NCBI RefSeq assembly: GCF_019052805.1
Contig: NZ_JAHQRJ010000001.1
Span: forward strand, 2,604,001-2,668,000
Direction: 5' to 3'
DNA from: Noviherbaspirillum sp. L7-7A
GTDB taxonomy: Bacteria > Pseudomonadota > Gammaproteobacteria > Burkholderiales > Burkholderiaceae_D
Length of the DNA: 64,000 bases
In this document: positions 35,501 through 44,159 of the stretch, one piece after another
Position numbering within the stretch: position 1 is the stretch's first letter
Layout of the letters: each line of letters begins with the position of its first letter
Notes under the pieces: model-generated
The model's database searches: none
Told to the model about the DNA's origin: nothing
Seen by the model: the letters and a program-made list of their open reading frames with translations, nothing else
Translations under genes and position numbers: made by a program

Positions 35501-36068
35501 CCGATGCGGAGTTGTCGCCCAGGCTGGACAGCCGCGTCCCCTTGTAGACGAAGTAATAGGCCGCTTCGGGCGTGTTTGGAATGATGCCGGTGCCGGTCGC
35601 CTGGCACTGCGACGTGGCGTCCCAGCAGTCCCATGGCCGCTGTTCGGGATTGGACAGGGAGGAACGCCAGGCCCGAAACGATGTGGCGAGATTGACCTTC
35701 GGGCTGGTGGCATCGCGCTGGTAGCCGTCCAGCCAGGCGGCGTCGAATGCGGCGTCCGGCAATGCCGCGCCGTTTGCGCCCACCGGCGGCGCGTACACGG
35801 AGTCGGGGTTGTAATAGAGCTTGTTGCACAAGGCGCTGCGGTAACCGACTGTGTTCTGATAACCCTTGGTCTTGACGCTGTCATCCAGAAAGCTCCACTG
35901 CATGGATCCGGAATCATCGAGGATCAGCATCACGTTGGGCTTGGCGCCGGCCGTCTTCAGCGGCGCGTTGGCAATATCAGTCAGCGCCGCCTGCGCCACG
36001 GCGCAGGCAAGGCTCAAGAGGAACGGCAGCAACAGGCGCAGCAGGCTGCATGGCACGGCGTGGGACAT
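32580..36068 (-). CDS. pilY1: Type IV pilus tip protein PilY1/PilC family
   Basis: 1162 residues with a signal peptide (about 1-29, ending AVAQA). A von Willebrand A-like region starts at NVMLILDDSGSMQWSF (about 43), with the DxSxS metal site; the C-terminal beta-propeller (PF05567) spans about 610-1000 (RDRVLGDIVNAQPLYVGAPS, VYVGANDGMLHAFHA, VGGYGAGGRGYYALDI). It caps the pilus with the minor pilins and is tied to adhesion and surface sensing. Start ATG 36068 has AGGAG six bases upstream. It is the last gene of the minor pilin operon, 73 bp after pilX. Confidence 0.93.
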   Translation of the reverse strand: MSHAVPCSLLRLLLPFLLSLACAVAQAALTDIANAPLKTAGAKPNVMLILDDSGSMQWSFLDDSVKTKGYQNTVGYRSALCNKLYYNPDSVYAPPVGANGAALPDAAFDAAWLDGYQRDATSPKVNLATSFRAWRSSLSNPEQRPWDCWDATSQCQATGTGIIPNTPEAAYYFVYKGTRLSSLGDNSASDDCKDTAFTSTPGGNGNWLKVTVSATSGPGGTDERRNFANWYSYYRTRILAIKTALTRAVRDLDSNYRIGYSTIGYAGTDTGNNAFLPIGDFDAAQKNALHAKLAALVLPESGTPLRGALSKAGRLYGARIEGASDPVQHACQQNFAILSTDGYWNSNVSRGVNEGATYGPLDLSGAPVGNRDGSLPRPLHDGTPAPNATGVAGGASDTLSDVAAYYYETDLRTPALNNCRGALGLDVCANQVPATSADPATHQHMTTFTLGLGVSGTLAYRSDYPTATSGDFADIVSGVRNWPPPNDFGPSRIDDLWHAAVNGRGLYFSAADSAALASTLSSTLAALRARLGSAAAAASSNLEPVPGDNLVFAASYRNVQWDGELEARTVSPASGVVSEQVLWSAQAQLGRQAQDGSRTIHTDAPASTNTRLKPFTWLNLNDAEKAHFNFLCAPASKLTQCSDFSATQLASVTGERLVDYLRGDGSAATGSAALFRPRDRVLGDIVNAQPLYVGAPSFNYADAGHAAFRAASASRAPRVYVGANDGMLHAFHATGPDAGKEAWAYVPAPMMPWLYLLADRNYAAMHRPYVDASPVAGDVCPNAPMACAAGDWRTILVGGYGAGGRGYYALDITDPAAPRALWQYAAANDGNLGLSFGNPVITKDPDGTWVVIFASGYNNANPGDGKGYLYVLKAADGSLLRKIGTGEGSADTPSGLARINAWVESPLDNTARYVYGGGLLGNLWRFDIKAGSALKLAELGNVGNVGTQPVTTRPELAIVRSGGQRHAVVAVGTGRYLGLSDIADVSQQSIYVIKDELTSTGLGKVRTEGVLKPRTLTASAGGNSRSIAGEVLDWGSGKGWYVDLNPANASAGERVNVDMDLQLGMLKAVGNVPSNDACGQGGSAWLYVMDLGSGLALPRSGSVSSLFAANALLTGIRTLRLTSGISSTLTSDSAGVVSGKLDEGGPASSRRARRMGWREVGD

Positions 36069-36141
36069 GGAGAACTCCTGTCTGAAAGGGGACATCAGGG
36101 TGAGCCCGCCAGGCATGCCAGCCGGCCGCGTTCGTGCGGAT

Positions 36142-36780
36142 TCACCAGCGCACCAGCACCTGCACCAGGCCGACGGTGTCGCGCGGGCCAAGCGCGCGGG
36201 CGGTGATCCGATAGAACGCCCATGGCTGACCAGTCAGGCGCTTCTCGCTGCCGTAGCCAATCGCGCCACGGCTGGTGCTTTCCGCTCCGGTCTCCAGATA
36301 CAGCGCACATTCGCCGGTGGCAGCCAGGCTGCCGCTGCCGCTGCACAGCCGCTGTATCAGGTAACGCACGCTGTGGCCGGCGCTGTCAACGCCAGGCAGC
36401 GCCATGGTTTTCAGGCAGGCCGAACGGGCCAGGCCGTCGCATTCATTATTTTTCCAATCGATTGCCGCGGTGCCGCTGGTGCCGCTGGTGGCGTTGCCGC
36501 TGGCGTCGACCGCCACGTTCGCCGAGGCATAGTAGCCGGAGGCGGCGGCATCGCTTGCCAGCGTGGCGCCGCCTTGCTGCTCGAGCCAGTCGATTGCCGC
36601 CTCGACGCCGTTTTCCGCCGCCAGTGTGGCGGCACGCTTGAAAGCCAGGTTGCCAGCCAGCTGGTTGCTGCTCTCGACCATGCGCATCAGCGAAGCCGCG
36701 CCCAGCATCAGTGCCACCAGCATGACCAGTGCCGTGAGCAGGACCGCGCCCTGCTCACGAGGCGGTCCGACCGGCTTCAA
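36142..36780 (-). CDS. pilX: Type IV pilus minor pilin PilX
   Basis: 212 residues. Prepilin-type N-terminus REQGAVLLTALVMLVALMLG, with cleavage after Gly11 and Thr instead of Glu at +5, as is allowed in PilX/GspK-type tip pilins. The start must be TTG 36780, because the next in-frame ATG falls inside the hydrophobic helix; TTG overlaps the pilW stop as TTGA, so translation is coupled. Confidence 0.87.
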   Translation of the reverse strand: MKPVGPPREQGAVLLTALVMLVALMLGAASLMRMVESSNQLAGNLAFKRAATLAAENGVEAAIDWLEQQGGATLASDAAASGYYASANVAVDASGNATSGTSGTAAIDWKNNECDGLARSACLKTMALPGVDSAGHSVRYLIQRLCSGSGSLAATGECALYLETGAESTSRGAIGYGSEKRLTGQPWAFYRITARALGPRDTVGLVQVLVRW

Positions 36781-37835
36781 GGACGGCCCCAGATCACATT
36801 ACGCAGCGGCACCACGGTCTCATAACTGCGATAACGGTAGCAGCGCCAGTCGGGAACATGGGTCAGGCTGATATCGGTGCGCACCAGCGTGCCGGCGCTG
36901 TCCGGCGCCTGCCAGCCCGGCAGGTTCGCCGCTGTCGCGTCACAGGCGCTGGCCTCCCGGTTGGGGCTGCGCGCCACCACCGCAATGCGTATCCCGGCGA
37001 TGCGTTGCCAGTCACCGCTGTCGCCCGCGGTACCGCTGCCGTCGGCATCGACCATCGACGCGCTCCACAGAGTCACCAGCGGCACCGACGCGATCATGGT
37101 GCGCGTATCAAAGCCGTATTGCGCCTTCAGACTGACGATATTGCCCGCCAGCGTCTGCACCAGCGGATTGTTTCCGGCATGGTCGCCGCTGCTGCGGCGC
37201 AACTCGCCGCTGACGATGGCATAGGACACCTGGCTCAGGCGGCCCAGGTTGAAGGCGGTAGCCAGGGTGCTGTAGTCGGAAGCCAGGCCCGCCTGCGGTG
37301 CAAGGATGGTGTGGCTGACCCGCAGGGCGCTGTCCACGCTGATGATTCGCGCCAGGGTGCAAGGCTTGCCGGCCTCGCGCAAGCCCAGAATGTCGCCACG
37401 ACGCATGCCTTGGGTGCTGGACAGGCCGATGTCGCTGCTGCTTGCCGTCAGTGCGGCGCCCAGGCGGGCCGGCGGCGCGAGCAGGTCGCCGGCATACACC
37501 ACCAATTTGTCGGGCGCGCCAGCCTGGCCAGACTCGATGCGCACCGGCGCCAGGACGACGGGCTGGCCGGCATCGATCGCCACGCCACAGCCGAGCAGCC
37601 TGGCGTCGCCCAGGCCAGGCCCGGCATGCTGCAGGTCGCGCTCGATGGCGAACAGCGCACCCATCGCGGCGGTTTGTGCATCCGCCGTGCCGGCCGTGGT
37701 GCGGCGGCTGCCGTGAAAGGCGAGGTAGGCCTGCGACAGCGCCAGCAGCGTCAGCAGGCCCAGGGCCAGGCCCACCATCAGTTCGGCCAGGCTGAAGCCG
37801 GCGCGACTATTCCGTGATGCGGGTAAGCGCAACAT
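36777..37835 (-). CDS. pilW: Type IV pilus minor pilin PilW
   Basis: 352 residues. Prepilin signal RAGFSLAELMVGLALGLL with cleavage after Gly and Glu at +5. ATG 37835 starts 29 bp inside the 3' end of pilV and lacks its own ribosome site, so it relies on coupling. It belongs to the PilVWXE-FimT tip complex that primes pilus assembly in the inner membrane. Confidence 0.88.
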   Translation of the reverse strand: MLRLPASRNSRAGFSLAELMVGLALGLLTLLALSQAYLAFHGSRRTTAGTADAQTAAMGALFAIERDLQHAGPGLGDARLLGCGVAIDAGQPVVLAPVRIESGQAGAPDKLVVYAGDLLAPPARLGAALTASSSDIGLSSTQGMRRGDILGLREAGKPCTLARIISVDSALRVSHTILAPQAGLASDYSTLATAFNLGRLSQVSYAIVSGELRRSSGDHAGNNPLVQTLAGNIVSLKAQYGFDTRTMIASVPLVTLWSASMVDADGSGTAGDSGDWQRIAGIRIAVVARSPNREASACDATAANLPGWQAPDSAGTLVRTDISLTHVPDWRCYRYRSYETVVPLRNVIWGRP

Positions 37836-38223
37836 ACTGGTGAACCGATGTGTCGCCAGGCTGTTGCCAGCGTACGGTAATGACGAACCGGCCGGCGCTG
37901 TCCACCGTGACCAGCGGCGGATACGCCGTTGTCCCGGGCAAGATCCTGGCCGCCGCCTCGCGGAAGGCATCGTAGCCAGTGCTTGTGGCGATGGCGGCAA
38001 GCGTGGCGGAATCGCGCGGGCCAAGCCGGATCTGCGACGCCATCTGTACCGCAAGCACGCTGGCGGCAGTGCGGTAATGCGCTTCGGCAGCCTGGCGCAT
38101 CGCATTGACCGACAGCATCAGCACCGTCAGCGCCCCAACCGAGAAGAGCGCCAGCGCCACCAGGCTTTGCAGCAGCAGCATGCCGCGCTGGCGCGCCTTG
38201 ATCCGACGGCGTGGGATGTTCAT
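37807..38223 (-). CDS. pilV: Type IV pilus minor pilin PilV
   Basis: 138 residues. Prepilin-like segment KARQRGMLLLQSLVALALFS: cleavage after Gly, Met at +1 and Gln (CAA) at +5, where most pilins have Glu (GAA); one base change would explain it. ATG 38223 overlaps the fimT stop (ATGA) and has AAGG upstream. Confidence 0.87.
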   Translation of the reverse strand: MNIPRRRIKARQRGMLLLQSLVALALFSVGALTVLMLSVNAMRQAAEAHYRTAASVLAVQMASQIRLGPRDSATLAAIATSTGYDAFREAAARILPGTTAYPPLVTVDSAGRFVITVRWQQPGDTSVHQYVALTRITE

Positions 38224-38789
38224 GCGCACCCTTGGGGCGATCCGGTCCGGGCCAGCGCCGGATTGCACAGGCGGATCAGGCCGCCACTGCCGATCAGCAA
38301 CACCAGCCGCCGCGTGCTGCCCAGCGCCGCATGGCTGATCTCGATGCGGCCAGGCGCAGTGCCAATGACAGCGCCAAGCCCGTTGAAGTCAAGGCTGGCG
38401 GGCAAGCCGCTTCCGGCCGCAAGCGGGCTGGCCAGGCTGGCGGCGTTCACCATTGCGCCAGCCGCCATGCGCGCATTGCGGCCGCCTTCATTGCGGCTGC
38501 GCCTGGCAATGCTGGCCGGACAGTCCGTGGCGACGCTGACGCAGCCAACTTCCCATTCGACCAGGCCATCGGCGTCGTTCAACTGCAGCCTCACCGGCCG
38601 GTTGCGGCGTATTGCCTCGCTGCGCGCCAGCAGCAGCGCCGACTGCACCGACTCGGCCGCGCCGCGGATCTGCAGATCCTGTATCCAGCTGCTGAAGGAC
38701 GGCATGCCAACCAGCAGCAGGCAGGAAATGACGGCCAGGCCGACCATCATTTCGACCAGCGTCATGCCATGCGCGGCCGGCTTCAGCAT
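38220..38789 (-). CDS. fimT: Type IV pilus minor pilin FimT/GspH
   Basis: 189 residues. Prepilin signal [20 protein letters not shown] with Glu at +5, then a GspH-type globular domain ([18 protein letters not shown]). Two Cys near the end (LCNPA, QGCA) may form a disulphide loop. ATG 38789 overlaps the pilE 3' end by 7 bp. Confidence 0.87.
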   Translation of the reverse strand: MLKPAAHGMTLVEMMVGLAVISCLLLVGMPSFSSWIQDLQIRGAAESVQSALLLARSEAIRRNRPVRLQLNDADGLVEWEVGCVSVATDCPASIARRSRNEGGRNARMAAGAMVNAASLASPLAAGSGLPASLDFNGLGAVIGTAPGRIEISHAALGSTRRLVLLIGSGGLIRLCNPALARTGSPQGCA

Positions 38790-39217
38790 ATGCCGCCCCT
38801 GCTGACTACCCAGCAATCCTGCGGCACCGTGCCCCAGCCCGGCGGCAGGGCGGTAGTGCGGCGCAGGCCGGCCTGGTCGATCTGGTAGCGCAGTCCCGCC
38901 GCGTTGGTGCCGCTTCTGCCGCTGGCGACGATGACGAAACCTTGTGCGCTGTTCCTGGTTTCGCAGGCATAGGAAAACTGCCCGGCGGCCGGCATCGCAA
39001 TGCCGCAGGCCGCGGCATTGCCGTAGTTGCGGTAGTCCTGGTAATACTGTTCCATTGCGACCCCCAATGTGGCCAGCTGCCCGGTGGCCTCGGCGATCCG
39101 GCCGCGCCTGAGATGGTCGACATAGGAAGGCCAGGCAAAGCTGCTGAGGATGCCGACGATGGCAACAGTGATAAGCAATTCGATCAGCGTGAATCCGGCT
39201 GGAATGACACGATCCAT
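38783..39217 (-). CDS. pilE: Type IV pilin PilE (minor pilin)
   Basis: 144 residues. Very short leader MDRVIPAG, then [20 protein letters not shown] with Glu at +5. The globular part has the PilE-like [15 protein letters not shown] and SYACETRN with Cys that can form a disulphide, and ends [12 protein letters not shown]. First gene of the pilE-fimT-pilV-pilW-pilX-pilY1 operon, all overlapping or closely spaced. A short dyad CTTGCGT-TACG-ACGCAAG lies 43-60 bp upstream of its start. Confidence 0.88.
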   Translation of the reverse strand: MDRVIPAGFTLIELLITVAIVGILSSFAWPSYVDHLRRGRIAEATGQLATLGVAMEQYYQDYRNYGNAAACGIAMPAAGQFSYACETRNSAQGFVIVASGRSGTNAAGLRYQIDQAGLRRTTALPPGWGTVPQDCWVVSRGGIC

Positions 39218-39430
39218 GGTGGTTTTCCGCTAGGGTGGCAGGTATGCGGCACGGCCCTGCTTGCGTTACGACGCAAGAATCCGTACAGCGAACGTGACTG
39301 GGAAAACCGGCTGGCAGCAGGCTCGCAGCGGGTTTTTTCCCGAAGGCGGAGAGTGCATAATTGCGCCGTATGACGCATGCATTGTTAGTGCATGTTTAAT
39401 TGTTCTGGGTGGAGGGTCGGGTTTTAATCC

Positions 39431-39472
39431 GCTGGTCGGCTGATCCTCTGATCAGCGGATCAGCCGACCAGC
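39431..39472 (-). terminator. 16-bp perfect inverted repeat at the end of the CDF gene
   Basis: Arms 39431-39446 and 39457-39472 (starting GCTGGTCGGCTGATCC) are perfectly complementary around a 10-base loop that itself contains CTGATCAG. The downstream arm reaches into the last codons and stop (39460-39462) of the CDF gene. No T run follows, so it may be a Rho-assisted terminator or 3' stabiliser. Confidence 0.55.
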
Positions 39473-40404
39473 GCGCAACGCGGTTGCTGCTCGCGGCCAA
39501 CCTGCAGGGTGCTGTGCTTGATGCCGAAGCGATGCGACAGCTCGTCGGCGATGTCGGCGAAGAAGGCATCGTCCGGATGGCCGGACGGCATGCGCAAATG
39601 GGCGGTCAGTGCGGTTTCCGTTGTGCTCATCGCCCAGATATGCAGATCCTGCACCGAGGCCACGCCGGGACGCGATGCCAGGAAGGCCTCTACCTCGTCC
39701 AGCGCAATGTGCGCCGGTACCGCATTGAGCGACAAGCGCAGCGCTTCGCGCAACAGGCCGAAACTGCTCAACAGGATGACTGCAACGATGCCCAGCGACA
39801 GCACCGGGTCGACCCAGTACCAGCCGGTGTAGAACATCGCCACGCCGCCGGCCACCACGGCCAGCGACACCACCGCATCGGCCGCCATGTGCAGATAGGC
39901 GCCGCGCAGGTTGATGTCGCCCTTGCTGCCGGCCATGAACAGCCAGGCCGAGAAGGCATTGATCGCAATGCCCACGCCAGCCACCACCGACACCGTGATG
40001 CCGCCCACCGGCGCCGGCGCCAGCAGGCGGTGCAGCGCTTCCCATGCGATGCCGCCGCATGCCACCAGCAGCAGCATGGCATTGCCCAGCGCGGCCAGGA
40101 TGGAACTGCCGCGCAGGCCATAGGTATAGCGTCCGGCTGGACGCTTCCTGGTCAGCACCGCCGCGCCCCATGCCAGCATCAGGCCCAGCACATCGGACAG
40201 GTTATGGCCGGCGTCGGCCATCAGCGCGGTGGAATGGGCGATGAAGCCGTAGGCGAATTCGACGGCGACAAAGCCGATATTGAGAACGATGGCAATCAGG
40301 AAGGCGCGGCTGTGGTCGCCCGGCTCCGGATGATGGTGGCCATGGCCATGGTGGTGATGCCCATGGTGATGATCGTGATGGTGGTCGGTATGCGCATGCG
40401 CCAT
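39460..40404 (-). CDS. Cation diffusion facilitator (zinc-type efflux)
   Basis: 314 residues. The N-terminus MAHAHTDHHHDHHHGHHHH is a metal-binding His-rich tail; six transmembrane helices follow (about 32-230) with the transport-site motifs HSTALMADAGHNLSD (H45/D49-type) and HMAADAVVSL, and a C-terminal cytoplasmic domain (about 235-300). It exports Zn2+ or a related ion in exchange for protons. ATG 40404 fits the His-rich start; the longer open frame runs over the DUF3579 gene. The DUF3579 gene ends 23 bp upstream, so the two may be co-transcribed. Confidence 0.92.
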   Translation of the reverse strand: MAHAHTDHHHDHHHGHHHHGHGHHHPEPGDHSRAFLIAIVLNIGFVAVEFAYGFIAHSTALMADAGHNLSDVLGLMLAWGAAVLTRKRPAGRYTYGLRGSSILAALGNAMLLLVACGGIAWEALHRLLAPAPVGGITVSVVAGVGIAINAFSAWLFMAGSKGDINLRGAYLHMAADAVVSLAVVAGGVAMFYTGWYWVDPVLSLGIVAVILLSSFGLLREALRLSLNAVPAHIALDEVEAFLASRPGVASVQDLHIWAMSTTETALTAHLRMPSGHPDDAFFADIADELSHRFGIKHSTLQVGREQQPRCALVG

Positions 40405-40427
40405 GGCTGTGGTTCCCGGGCCGAGGA

Positions 40428-40772
40428 TCAGCCGCCCTTGCTGGCCGGCTCCGGCAGCAGGCAGGCCTCGATCACCTGCAGGTCGTTGTCCTTGGCGAAA
40501 TTGAGCACGAAATGATAGGCCAGCGGTTCGATCTTGCGCAATTCCTCGTTGACCACCACCGACTTGACGCCATTGAGCAGCGTCGGCCGGACATAGGGAG
40601 AATACTTCAGATGGGCGTTGCGTCCGCCCGAGCCTTCCGGCCGGAAGTGCGACATCACGCCGCACAGCCGCTCGGCCCAGTCGCTGGGACGGAATACCCG
40701 CCCGTTGCTGGTAATGCCCTGGATGAAAAATTCATTGGCGGGCGCGTTGCTTGTCGAATGGGGATCGGCCAT
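40428..40772 (-). CDS. DUF3579 domain protein
   Basis: 114 residues. NEFFIQGITSNGRVFRPSDW, AERLCGVMSHF and KYSPYVRPTLLNGVKSVVV match the betaproteobacterial DUF3579 family (PF12112) of unknown function. Soluble, no catalytic motif visible. Start ATG 40772 is supported by the family's usual start; the ribosome site is weak. Confidence 0.85.
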   Translation of the reverse strand: MADPHSTSNAPANEFFIQGITSNGRVFRPSDWAERLCGVMSHFRPEGSGGRNAHLKYSPYVRPTLLNGVKSVVVNEELRKIEPLAYHFVLNFAKDNDLQVIEACLLPEPASKGG

Positions 40773-40966
40773 GGCGGATGCGGTTTCTGTGGAAAGGCAA
40801 TCTGGAAGGGGCAAGGCGCCATTGCGCGGCGGACTGACTTGCGGCTCTCTTAGGTATTATATCTTATAGAAGACTTGCCCCGAAACAGCTATCCACATTA
40901 TGAAATTTCCAGGGAAGCCCTTGCTGGCAGTGGCTTTCCCGCGACATTATCGATCACCGCCATCCG

Positions 40967-41956
40967 TCAACCAAGCCAGACGGCAAGCGAGATCAGCAGC
41001 AACAGCATCATCCACAGCAGCAGCGCCCGCCACACCAGGCCCACCGTGCTCTGCAGCGCGCGCACGCCCGGCTCCTCGCCCGGCAAGGTTTCCGTTTCCG
41101 CCGCAGCGGCTTCCACGCCGGCGGCATCGATGGTGGCCGCATCGATGGTGGCCGCATCCACGGTCAGCAGCAGGCTGGTGGCGTTTTCCTGGGGCGTGCC
41201 GAGTCGCACGCCCATCGCGCCGCCGCCGGCTGACAGGATGATGCCGTTCGTCTCGTTCTGCCAGCGCCGGGCAAAGTTGCGCCAGGCATAGACCGCATCC
41301 TCGAAATTGCCGACGATGGCAAACGCCGAGGCGGTCAGGCGCGCCGGCACCCAGTCCATCAGGTAATAGGCGCGGATCGCGAAACGGCCGAATGCCTCGC
41401 TGCGCATGTGCTCAGGCTCGCTCCAGGCACGCGCCAGGTATTCCGCCACCCGGTACATCACCGCGCCAGCCGGTCCCAACGGCATCAGAAACCAGAAAAA
41501 CACGCCAAACACATGGCGATGCGTGGTCAGCAGCGCCTTTTCCACCGCCAGCCGGGAAATTTCCGGCACTTCCATGCCTGTGGTGTCCTGCCGCAGCCAT
41601 TGCGCCAGCAACTGGCGCGCCGTTTCGGTGTCGCCGGCGTTGAGCGCGTACTGGATTGCAGTGAAGTAATGGCTGTAATGCCGAAAGCCCAGGGTCAGGT
41701 AGATGATGACGATATTCCATCCCAGCGTCAGCAGCGGGCTCACCTGCGCGCACAGCCAGTGGATCAGCAGGGTGGGCAGCACCAGCGTGAGCATCACGGC
41801 AAGCCAGCCCAGGCGACCATGGTCGGCATGGCCGGCATTGAACCAGCGCTCGACCCGGACCGCATACGCCTTGATGCCGCCGTACACCGGATTGTCGGCG
41901 CGCAGCGGCTTCAACTGCTCGATCAGAAGCGCGAAAAGAATGGAAAGAAAGGTCAT
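40967..41956 (-). CDS. CobD/CbiB-family membrane protein
   Basis: 329 residues with about four transmembrane segments. It resembles the CobD/CbiB family (adenosylcobinamide-phosphate synthase; also related to AmpE-like proteins), with GNFEDAVYAWRNFARRW and GIILSAGGGAMGVRLG. No other cobalamin genes are near, and the position next to a CoA-type Nudix gene is conserved in relatives, so a B12 role is doubtful. A 15-bp in-frame duplication (ATIDA) lies at 41124-41153. ATG 41956 follows AGGG. Confidence 0.8.
   Translation of the reverse strand: MTFLSILFALLIEQLKPLRADNPVYGGIKAYAVRVERWFNAGHADHGRLGWLAVMLTLVLPTLLIHWLCAQVSPLLTLGWNIVIIYLTLGFRHYSHYFTAIQYALNAGDTETARQLLAQWLRQDTTGMEVPEISRLAVEKALLTTHRHVFGVFFWFLMPLGPAGAVMYRVAEYLARAWSEPEHMRSEAFGRFAIRAYYLMDWVPARLTASAFAIVGNFEDAVYAWRNFARRWQNETNGIILSAGGGAMGVRLGTPQENATSLLLTVDAATIDAATIDAAGVEAAAAETETLPGEEPGVRALQSTVGLVWRALLLWMMLLLLISLAVWLG
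41124..41153 (-). repeat. 15-bp tandem duplication in the CobD-like gene
   Basis: Two perfect direct copies (plus-strand unit GCATCGATGGTGGCC) followed by a partial third (GCATC). It adds ATIDA to an Ala-rich linker between the enzyme core and the last transmembrane segment. Confidence 0.8.
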
Positions 41957-42045
41957 CGGTCGCCCTGGATGTCAGTCAGGCGCTACGATAATGTAGTGCC
42001 CTGGAGTAATCAAACGGCGGCCGCCGCGGCCACCCGTATCGCAGC

Positions 42046-42717
42046 TCAGGCGCGCATGAAGTGAAACAGGTTGCGCAGCATCGCAGCGGTGGCGCCCCAG
42101 ATGAAGAAGCGGCCATACGGCATGGTGTAGAAGCTGCGCCGCTCGCCTGTGCCCGGTAGGTCGATGCTTCTGACCTGATGGTTCATGCCATCCATCAGAA
42201 AAGCCAGCGGCACCTCGAAGATTTCCTCCACTTCGAACGGATCGGCCTGCAGGTCAAACGGCGGATGCACCAGTCCTACCACCGGCGTGACCCGGTAGCC
42301 GGTGCCGGTGAAATGGTCGGGCAAGGTTCCCAGCACTTCGATATGGCGGCGCGCCAGGCCGATTTCCTCTTCGGTTTCACGCAAGGCGGTGTCGATCGCC
42401 GATGCATCCTCGGGCTCGGCACGGCCGCCGGGCAAGCTGACCTGGCCGGCATGGTCCGTCAGATGGGCGGTACGTTCGGTGAGCAGCATGGTTAGGCCAT
42501 TTTCGCGCTGCACCAGCGGCATCAGCACCGAGGCCGGCGTCGGATTGCCGTCGCGCACGCGCAGCAGCCGCTCCTCAATGGTTTCCGCCGCCCATTTTGG
42601 CGGGGTGGCGAACCGTTCGCGCAGGCGCTGGGCGCTCAGTTCCTCGGCCAGCACCGCGGCCTCGCCGGCCAGGGATTCGATCGGCAGAATTTTGGGGTCG
42701 AAATGCAGTTTGCTCAA
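42046..42717 (-). CDS. Nudix hydrolase, CoA pyrophosphatase type
   Basis: 223 residues. The motif LPGGRAEPEDASAIDTALRE followed by TEEEIGL is the Nudix box in the form seen in NudL/CoA diphosphatases, preceded by HLTDHAGQVSLPGG. It cleaves CoA or its derivatives. The start is TTG 42717 with GGGAA seven bases upstream; no in-frame ATG is near. It lies downstream of rplS behind a terminator and upstream of the CobD-like gene. Confidence 0.88.
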   Translation of the reverse strand: MSKLHFDPKILPIESLAGEAAVLAEELSAQRLRERFATPPKWAAETIEERLLRVRDGNPTPASVLMPLVQRENGLTMLLTERTAHLTDHAGQVSLPGGRAEPEDASAIDTALRETEEEIGLARRHIEVLGTLPDHFTGTGYRVTPVVGLVHPPFDLQADPFEVEEIFEVPLAFLMDGMNHQVRSIDLPGTGERRSFYTMPYGRFFIWGATAAMLRNLFHFMRA

Positions 42718-42817
42718 AGCAGGATTCCCGGCCTGTTACGCCATTGCAAGCCTGTGGCTGGCGCAAGGCTGGCTGTCAGTTGTTGAGATCCCATACAAAT
42801 GGGTGCGATCGGCCATG

Positions 42818-42840
42818 AAAAAAGGGCACCAACGGTGCCC
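42818..42840 (-). terminator. Rho-independent terminator of the rpsP-rplS operon
   Basis: 7-bp stem GGGCACC/GGTGCCC with a three-base loop, followed on the minus strand by six T (42818-42823), 22 bp after the rplS stop. Confidence 0.9.
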
Positions 42841-42862
42841 TCGCATGATACGTCGCAGCCGA

Positions 42863-43252
42863 TTATGCTGCTGGCGCTGCTTTTGCCGCGACACGGCGTT
42901 GCGGCAGCTTTTCCTTGATACGTGCCGACTTGCCCGAACGCTCGCGCAGGTAGTACAGCTTGGCGCGACGGACATCGCCGCGACGCTTGACTTCGATCGA
43001 TGCGATCAGCGGGGAATACAGCTGAAAGGTACGCTCGACGCCTTCGCCCGACGACATCTTGCGAACGATGAAGTTGGAATTCAGGCCACGGTTGCGACGG
43101 GAAATCACGACGCCTTCATAAGCCTGGGCGCGCTTGCGGGTGCCTTCAACCACGTTGACGTTGACGACCACGGTATCGCCCGGTGCGAAGTCGGGGATGT
43201 TCTTGCCGAGACGGGAAATCTCTTCTTGCTCGAGTTGCTGGATCAGATCCAT
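42863..43252 (-). CDS. rplS: 50S ribosomal protein L19
   Basis: 129 residues: [52 protein letters not shown] are the L19 signature regions. L19 sits at the 30S-50S interface. A basic, Ala-rich tail ([11 protein letters not shown]) extends the E. coli length. Last gene of the rpsP operon; CAGGAG upstream of ATG 43252. Confidence 0.98.
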   Translation of the reverse strand: MDLIQQLEQEEISRLGKNIPDFAPGDTVVVNVNVVEGTRKRAQAYEGVVISRRNRGLNSNFIVRKMSSGEGVERTFQLYSPLIASIEVKRRGDVRRAKLYYLRERSGKSARIKEKLPQRRVAAKAAPAA

Positions 43253-43355
43253 TTATTGCTCCTGTAGCCATCTTGCCGGCGCATCGATAGTGAATCAGCC
43301 CGGTAGAGGATGGGGTTCAACATTATCGCCCGACCAACATGGCCAGGCGCTCCAT

Positions 43356-44126
43356 TCAGCTGCCTGCAGGTTTTTCAGCCTGCAGGCTGCCTAAAAACTT
43401 TTCGTCGGCCGGGCTCAGAAGACCGGCGGCGCGGGCGCTTTCCAGCAGCGCCGGCCGCTTGGCCATCGTCGCCTTCAGCGCCTGCTGGCGCCGCCATTTG
43501 ACGATTTCGGCATGGTGGCCGCCCATCAGCACCGGCGGCACCGGCACGCCTTCGTACACTTCCGGCCGGGTGTAGTGCGGATAATCCAGCAAGCCGTTGA
43601 CAAAGCTGTCTTCCACCGCCGAGGCATCGTCATGCAGCACGCCCGGCAGTTGCCGGATCACCGCATCCATCAGCGCCATCGCCGGCAGTTCGCCGCCCGA
43701 AAGCACGAAGTCGCCGATGCTGATTTCCTCGTCGACGCAGCGGTCCAGCAGGCGCTGGTCCACCGCTTCATAACGTCCGCACAGCAGCACCAGGCCCGGC
43801 TCGGTCGCCAGCTGCATCACGCGCTGGTGGTCCAGCACACGGCCCTGCGGCGACAGGTAAACCACGCGCGGCCTGGGCAAGCCCAGCTGCTGCTGTCGCG
43901 CGGCAGCTGCCGTCAGCGCCGACTCCAGCGGCCTGCCCAGCATCACCATGCCGGGTCCGCCGCCATAGGGCCGGTCATCCACGGTGCGGTAATTGTCGCT
44001 GGTGAAATCGCGCGGATTCCACAGGCCCAGGCCACAGCGTCCCTGCTCGAAAGCGCGCCGCGTGATGCCGGACTGGGTAATGGCCGCGAACATTTCCGGG
44101 AACAGGCTTACGACATCAAACTGCAT
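43356..44126 (-). CDS. trmD: tRNA (guanine37-N1)-methyltransferase
   Basis: 256 residues. [13 protein letters not shown] at the start and the SAM-binding knot region ([42 protein letters not shown]) are diagnostic for TrmD, which makes m1G37 to prevent frameshifting. The end is slightly extended ([10 protein letters not shown]). It lies 33 bp after rimM and 103 bp before rplS; the short gap contains two CCTGCAGG palindromes. Confidence 0.98.
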   Translation of the reverse strand: MQFDVVSLFPEMFAAITQSGITRRAFEQGRCGLGLWNPRDFTSDNYRTVDDRPYGGGPGMVMLGRPLESALTAAAARQQQLGLPRPRVVYLSPQGRVLDHQRVMQLATEPGLVLLCGRYEAVDQRLLDRCVDEEISIGDFVLSGGELPAMALMDAVIRQLPGVLHDDASAVEDSFVNGLLDYPHYTRPEVYEGVPVPPVLMGGHHAEIVKWRRQQALKATMAKRPALLESARAAGLLSPADEKFLGSLQAEKPAGS

Positions 44127-44159
44127 ACCGCCGCCCTTCCCGCAGCCAGGCTGCCTGCA

